64,000 nt of DNA from Bugula neritina (taxonomy: Eukaryota; Bryozoa; Gymnolaemata; Cheilostomatida; Bugulidae): the NCBI GenBank assembly GCA_964035545.1, contig OZ037769.1, positions 7,749,929 through 7,813,928 on the forward strand, in the 5' to 3' direction. Below the pieces are notes generated by a model. That model saw only the letters and a program-made list of their open reading frames with translations, ran no database searches and was not told the origin of the DNA. This document shows positions 60,030 through 64,000 of this stretch, one piece after another; position 1 is the first letter of the stretch; the number at the start of each line of letters is the position of its first letter. The translations under genes were made by a program, and so were the position numbers.

Positions 60030-62260
60030 TAGTGTACTCTTATAGCCAGACGTAATCTGCCAAGGAACTCTGCTATATCATATTCCTGATTCCTGTAGCG
60101 CTGGCATAACAATTCCAATTGATGGTTTAGTCTGATGGTCTTTCGTCATACTCTGCGTCTTGCAGGTATCCCCTCTTGGCTTTTTCTAATTAATACCCTG
60201 TCATTCAAATCTTCTTTCTTTAAGCTTTCTATTGGTTTCCACACACTTGGGTGCCTGTGCCCTATGATATGTTTTATTCTACAAATACAAAAATAAAATA
60301 TTACATGCTTTATACAACTGCAGCTTTGTTGAGGTCGTTGTTGTTTAGTAATATAAGTATTGTGATAAAATGATGTTTCTTATAGTTTTATAATAATCAA
60401 TGAAAAACCATCTGCAGAACAAACATGGAGTTTTTAAACTGTACTACAAAATGTAAATTTTTATTCAACGACATTGAAAAATTATATTCATTTTTCTTAC
60501 CTGTTATTCCAACCTTCACAAATGTTGTTGGTTCTGGTGGGAACATGGGTGGTTACACCACTCTAAAATTAATGATGGCTTGTCCAGTGACATAAACTCT
60601 GTCGAAATAATATACCAGCTCTTCAAGCCCTGAAGGTATAAACAATAATTCAATTTAAGATTAAATATTGTAATAATTTTATGCGTGGAATGTTATAATT
60701 CGCTGCATGTAATTATTGGTGTGGGTTATTAGCTGATGGAACACAGTGACTCTTTGTGAGAGTATTTAGAACACAGTGACTCTTTGTGGGGGGTATTTAT
60801 GAACAAACAAATAAGAAGATTGATACTCACTATCCCTTTATTTCACTCCAAAATACATATATCCAAAAATAGAAAGTTAGGGAGGACAACTCCTTACATC
60901 GTGTGGAAAACTATTAGTAACTATTATTCAAGGTATAAGGTAATTAACTAAGTATATAAGTGTCCTTGCTTGGTAGCTCCGAGTTGTGTCTTCATCTGCT
61001 GTCGGCTGTAGACTGAACTCACTGATGTGAGGGCTTCCTTTTATATGTTGGGAAGTAGTTAACCTAGAAAGTTCCATGCGAATTCAAGGGAGTTCGCTGG
61101 AATCGCAGGGGATTCGCAGGGTCATAACAAAAGGTTCGCTCGAATCGCGCGAACTTCGAGGGGAAATCCCGGTCATCCTTATTATGTAAGTAGTCCTATG
61201 CGTAGCTAGGAACAATAGCTAATCCAGTCAGGGCAATAATATGTAGCTGGGAATAATAGCTAATCCCATCATTACCATCATGACACTTAGCTGTTAATGG
61301 ACTGTGGCTATGCAAATGATATACTTAAGAAAAACACGCATTCCATGGGAATGAAATTAATAATAGTAAGGAAATACACGCAACAATTACAATATACACA
61401 ATTTTACCACAATTTTTACTGGTATACAATAAGCATGCAATTTGTTTATATGCATCGTAGTTCAAATTGTATTCCAAACTTTATAGATAAAATTAGTACT
61501 TTCATGATCATATTCTGTCATATCAAAATACTTACAAGCATTTGACAAGAAATGGTTTCCGCTACCTTGCGGCGTATTCAGTGTCAAATAAGACATTCCT
61601 TGCCTGACATCCGCCAACGGCAAAAAAGCCAACCCATCCAAACTGCCTACAAATTGCCTATACTGCATGTTCTCTTGATAGGCTGCTGCCAGTCCTAACT
61701 GCTGTATTTTTCGCCATGTACTCTAAGAATGAAAGCAAAACATTTAGTATTTTAAAGGTATTTGCCAGTTATGTTGTGTTCTTGCATTTTACCACTATAT
61801 CATTCAATTTAAAATTTTATTTCTTACTACAGCTTTGTGCTGATGAGCAGCAATTTTGCTATGCACTGAGTTCATTGCAGCATGTGGTTTAATAAGCATT
61901 TTAAGTTACTTGTACAAAATAACTATAGGAGCAGCTGCTTTATAACATTTAGGACAAGCATGCATGCTGTAAAAATGTGTTACAAAAAAACCCTACAAAC
62001 AACATTTACTTGCAAACTTTGTTGCTCTTTATCAAAAATACTAATTGCATAGCTTACCTGACACAAGTGATAAAAGCAACCTCTTATGGTTGACAACGGC
62101 ATCACTGTTTTTAGGGCTTGATGAACCGCAGTTTCAAAGTCGCAGTGTATATTCGTCGGCTGAGGTGCTCCGTGCCTGTTTCTGGTGCAGGCCTCAGCCA
62201 CCATATGCAGCATCTCTGTGTATGCCTGTTGCGTTTTCCTTTGTAACATACATACCTGTC
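60030..62260 (-). pseudogene. MULE transposase pseudogene with intact introns
   Basis: Minus-strand exons: 62058 to about 62249 (TNIHCDFETAVHQAL, IRGCFYHLCQ: catalytic Asp/Glu region and the GCFxHxCQ block), 61566-61722 (TWRKIQQLGLAAAY, LAFLPLADV), 60501-60629 (LEELVYYFDRVYV, then after a frameshift and near a TAA: THVPTRTNNICEGWNN), and about 60030-60278 (HRHPSVWKPIESLKKED). GT..AG junctions between exons join in phase. The order matches MULE transposases. It is dead: a frameshift in the third exon, an in-frame TGA after IPARRRV in the last, and no N-terminal half, which would lie near the LTR element at 62411. Confidence 0.8.
60720..61285 (-). repeat. Probable solo LTR inside the MULE pseudogene intron
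   Basis: On the minus strand a TATA box (ATATAAAAGG, about 61039-61048) and a poly(A) signal (GAAATAAAGGG, about 60836) are spaced as in an LTR. The U3 side (61075-61165) has five or six TTCGC/GCGAA motifs in both orientations. A 31-bp duplication lies at 60738-60800. Ends TG...CA are approximate and I could not confirm a target duplication. Confidence 0.45.
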
Positions 62261-62410
62261 ACCCACCCATTATCTAGGGGCACTCTTATTATGTACAACT
62301 AAAACAACCAGGTTTTTTCAATAATAAAAGAATAACTTTGAAACTTAAAAAAATAAGATGCCTTTTTTGCAGATCACATAAAAATCAATAAGTCTAAGTT
62401 GTACATATAT

Positions 62411-62716
62411 TGTTATGATTTTCAGAATTAGGGTCGATATGCAATCCAGAGAGTCTAATTACTTGCTAGAGAACTTCACCAGGATAAGTCGAGTGAACGA
62501 GTATATATTTTAAGTGCAAGAACACATTACGAAAACTATACAAATGCATTTAATAATTCCACACATCTAGATTATTCAACACTCTAACTTCGACTAACCA
62601 ACAGCGGAAAACTACTACTGCTACTAACTACTAAAGTCGCTAACCGGCTGTCATTGTTCCGGGTCATTTACGCGACCCTGCGTATCGTGCTGCTGGTAGC
62701 TCCACGAGCCACCACA
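62411..62716 (-). repeat. 3' LTR of LTR element 2
   Basis: On the minus strand it starts TGTGGTGGCTCGTGG directly after a G-rich polypurine tract and ends ATCATAACA (TG...CA, 306 bp). It differs from the LTR of element 1 apart from the TGTGG start. The 5' LTR must lie beyond the right edge of the window. Confidence 0.65.
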
Positions 62717-62747
62717 CCGCCCCCACCAGCAGAAAGCCCTCTTTCTG
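62717..62747 (-). promoter_or_regulatory. Polypurine tract and hairpin of LTR element 2
   Basis: Minus strand: a hairpin with arms CAGAAAG/CTTTCTG and loop AGGG (62730-62747), then CTGGTGGGGGCGG abutting the LTR. The order hairpin, G-rich tract, TGTGG matches element 1 at 52871-52902. Confidence 0.6.
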
Positions 62748-63123
62748 ATATAGAAAAAAATATTTCATTATTAACCACGTACATCAGTAGACCAAAAGAA
62801 AAGACATAACATATATAAAGATATACAATAACAGACAGAGTCATTATAACAGCAGGTCACATACAATTGGCCAGCTATAGAGAGGGAATACCGGCTAGTT
62901 GTAGTATTGGACAAGGAGTCGAGCTGTCGAGCAGCCAAGCATTTACATGATAGTCTTGGGTCCCCCAAGAGGATGAGGCTTGTGGGTCATTCCGGGCAAC
63001 AGAACCAGAGTCAGTGTTTGGCAAGCCGATGTTTGGCCTGGCAGGTACGTAACTTCCTCTTAATCCGGCCAACCGAACCTTTCAACTGAAAGAGTCCCGT
63101 CGTGGTATTAAGCAGATCCGGTG

Positions 63124-63795
63124 CTAACTGGGTAAACTCAGCTTGCAGTCGGAGGAGACGTTCTTCCACCGTGGCCAGGCGAGCGGGATCTGGGGACGGT
63201 GTCCGTCTTCGACGAAGAGGGGGACTTGGAGACCGGGTCCGTCTTTTTGTTGGGGTAGGGAGACTTCTCCTTCTTCGGGATAGGAAAACTCTTCGTGGGT
63301 GTACACAATCTGAGGGCGGTCAGGCACCAATGGAGATTGCTGCCTGGCGTAGTCTAGTACGCGCTGGAAACCCGAGGTCAGGACGGCCAACAACATCGCC
63401 TTCTTCACTAGGGGTCGTATTAGAGTTAAGAATTCTGGATAGAGTTTGGCATCTACCACATAATTCTCTCCGGGGAAACAGCCCGTCGCCCGATGTCTGG
63501 TGACGGGGTAGGGGTAGACATCATTATATCCACAGGGACAGAATGTGAGTAATAGGTGGGCGTTGACATGCAGCTTCAAGGAGCGGTCAGGGGCGCACTC
63601 TTCGTCACAAATCTGGCACCGCGTCCTTCCTTTGGATCCCCAGGCTGTTTCTATCTGCTCCTTTGTTTCTGGCGACGCCCACCGCCAACGGCTCGGGCCG
63701 GTCACCATTGGTATACTCCTCATGATGCGGAGCGGGAAGTGCTCTATCCCGTACCCTGGTTGTAACGGGTCGAGTGTAACCTGAAAGAGTTTCAA
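63124..63795 (-). CDS. Double zinc-finger ORF of LTR element 2
   Basis: 223 codons, open throughout. A CAG acceptor sits at its 5' end (about 63783), so an upstream exon or longer frame beyond the window is possible. Fingers: C-x2-C-x12-H-x3-H (CQIC...HVNAH), five residues, then C-P-C-x12-H-x4-C (FCPCG...RHRATGC). This is the same spacing as in the ORF at 53579-54670. Downstream, VVDAKLYPEFLTLIRPLVKK aligns with VDQASFPEF..L in element 1, followed by a basic/Pro-rich tail (LVPDRPQIVYTHEEFSYPEE). Role unknown; gag-like or DNA-binding are both possible. Confidence 0.65.
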   Translation of the reverse strand: MKLFQVTLDPLQPGYGIEHFPLRIMRSIPMVTGPSRWRWASPETKEQIETAWGSKGRTRCQICDEECAPDRSLKLHVNAHLLLTFCPCGYNDVYPYPVTRHRATGCFPGENYVVDAKLYPEFLTLIRPLVKKAMLLAVLTSGFQRVLDYARQQSPLVPDRPQIVYTHEEFSYPEEGEVSLPQQKDGPGLQVPLFVEDGHRPQIPLAWPRWKNVSSDCKLSLPS

Positions 63796-64000
63796 CAGCG
63801 TTAGTATAATACACTGCAGTGTTGTCAGCTTAACCAGCCTGGCAACTTCTCGTTCAGTTACACTCGTAGAGATTTATGGTAGTGAATAGTCAGATAGAAC
63901 ACGTATTGCAATGAGATTATAAAAATCTCTAAGTCAAACTGAGTTCTTACTACGGTATTTCACTAACCTATCTCCAGCTCGATTGACCCAGTGAGTCGGA

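Larger units (their letters stand above)
62411..64000 (-). mobile_element. LTR element 2 with zinc-finger ORF (5' part outside window)
   Basis: Consists of the 3' LTR, polypurine tract, an AT-rich untranslated stretch, and the zinc-finger ORF at 63124-63795. The internal region is much richer in G+C than its surroundings, as in element 1. It inserted at the end of the MULE pseudogene. No pol genes are visible between the ORF and the LTR. Confidence 0.65.

Overview
The window is nuclear DNA of an intron-rich, AT-rich, non-vertebrate animal. Five host genes are recognisable from conserved protein segments joined across GT..AG introns with matching phase: the last two exons of serine hydroxymethyltransferase (SHMT, +), a complete SLC35B1-type nucleotide(-sugar) transporter (-), a rolling-stone-like membrane protein (+), a very long multi-Tudor protein with a CCCH zinc finger (-), and ANKRD16 (+). 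Tudor expansion, a rolling-stone homologue, Mutator/mariner/hAT/BEL elements and tRNA-type SINEs suggest a sponge, cnidarian, mollusc or similar invertebrate. The species cannot be fixed from the sequence alone.

Layout. 1-1.5 kb: a MITE-like inverted repeat and the SHMT 3' end. 3.9-7.35 kb: SLC35B1, six exons. 8.9-9.65 kb: an LTR, primer-binding site and start of gag from a broken LTR retrotransposon. 10.5-11.7 kb: the rolling-stone-like gene, convergent with the next gene. 12.6-29.8 kb: the Tudor gene, about 26 exons and 1656 predicted residues. Its order is coiled coil, Ser/Gln-rich repeats, extended Tudor 1, long low-complexity linker, extended Tudor 2, CCCH finger, extended Tudor 3. Its introns hold a hAT MITE, a tRNA-SINE, mariner fragments and two minisatellites that start at splice donors. 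31.8-36.2 kb: ANKRD16, seven exons, divergent from the Tudor gene.

37-64 kb is accessory DNA. It holds a BEL/Pao pol remnant, then a tandem array of about 2.6 copies of a 3.8-4.6 kb Mutator-derived unit (38.4-49.3 kb), then degraded unidentified exons (49.9-52.3 kb). Next comes an LTR element at 52.48-55.08 kb with intact LTRs and a 4-bp target duplication, carrying a double zinc-finger ORF and no visible pol. After it lie ~250-bp tandem repeats, a MADF-like exon, solo LTRs, an intron-containing MULE transposase pseudogene (60.0-62.3 kb), and the 3' half of a second LTR element whose ORF has the same double-finger layout (62.4 kb to the window end).

Best candidates for something undescribed: (1) a 33-bp minisatellite in the Tudor gene whose units copy an exon's splice donor and stay in frame with the exon, so alternative donor use would add multiples of 11 residues; (2) a family of small LTR elements that share a C2H2 plus CxC-x12-H double finger and a hairpin next to the polypurine tract; (3) clusters of a short CpG-containing inverted motif upstream of the TATA box in three different LTR families. 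The first and third are functional inferences from patterns visible in the sequence; no searches were run.
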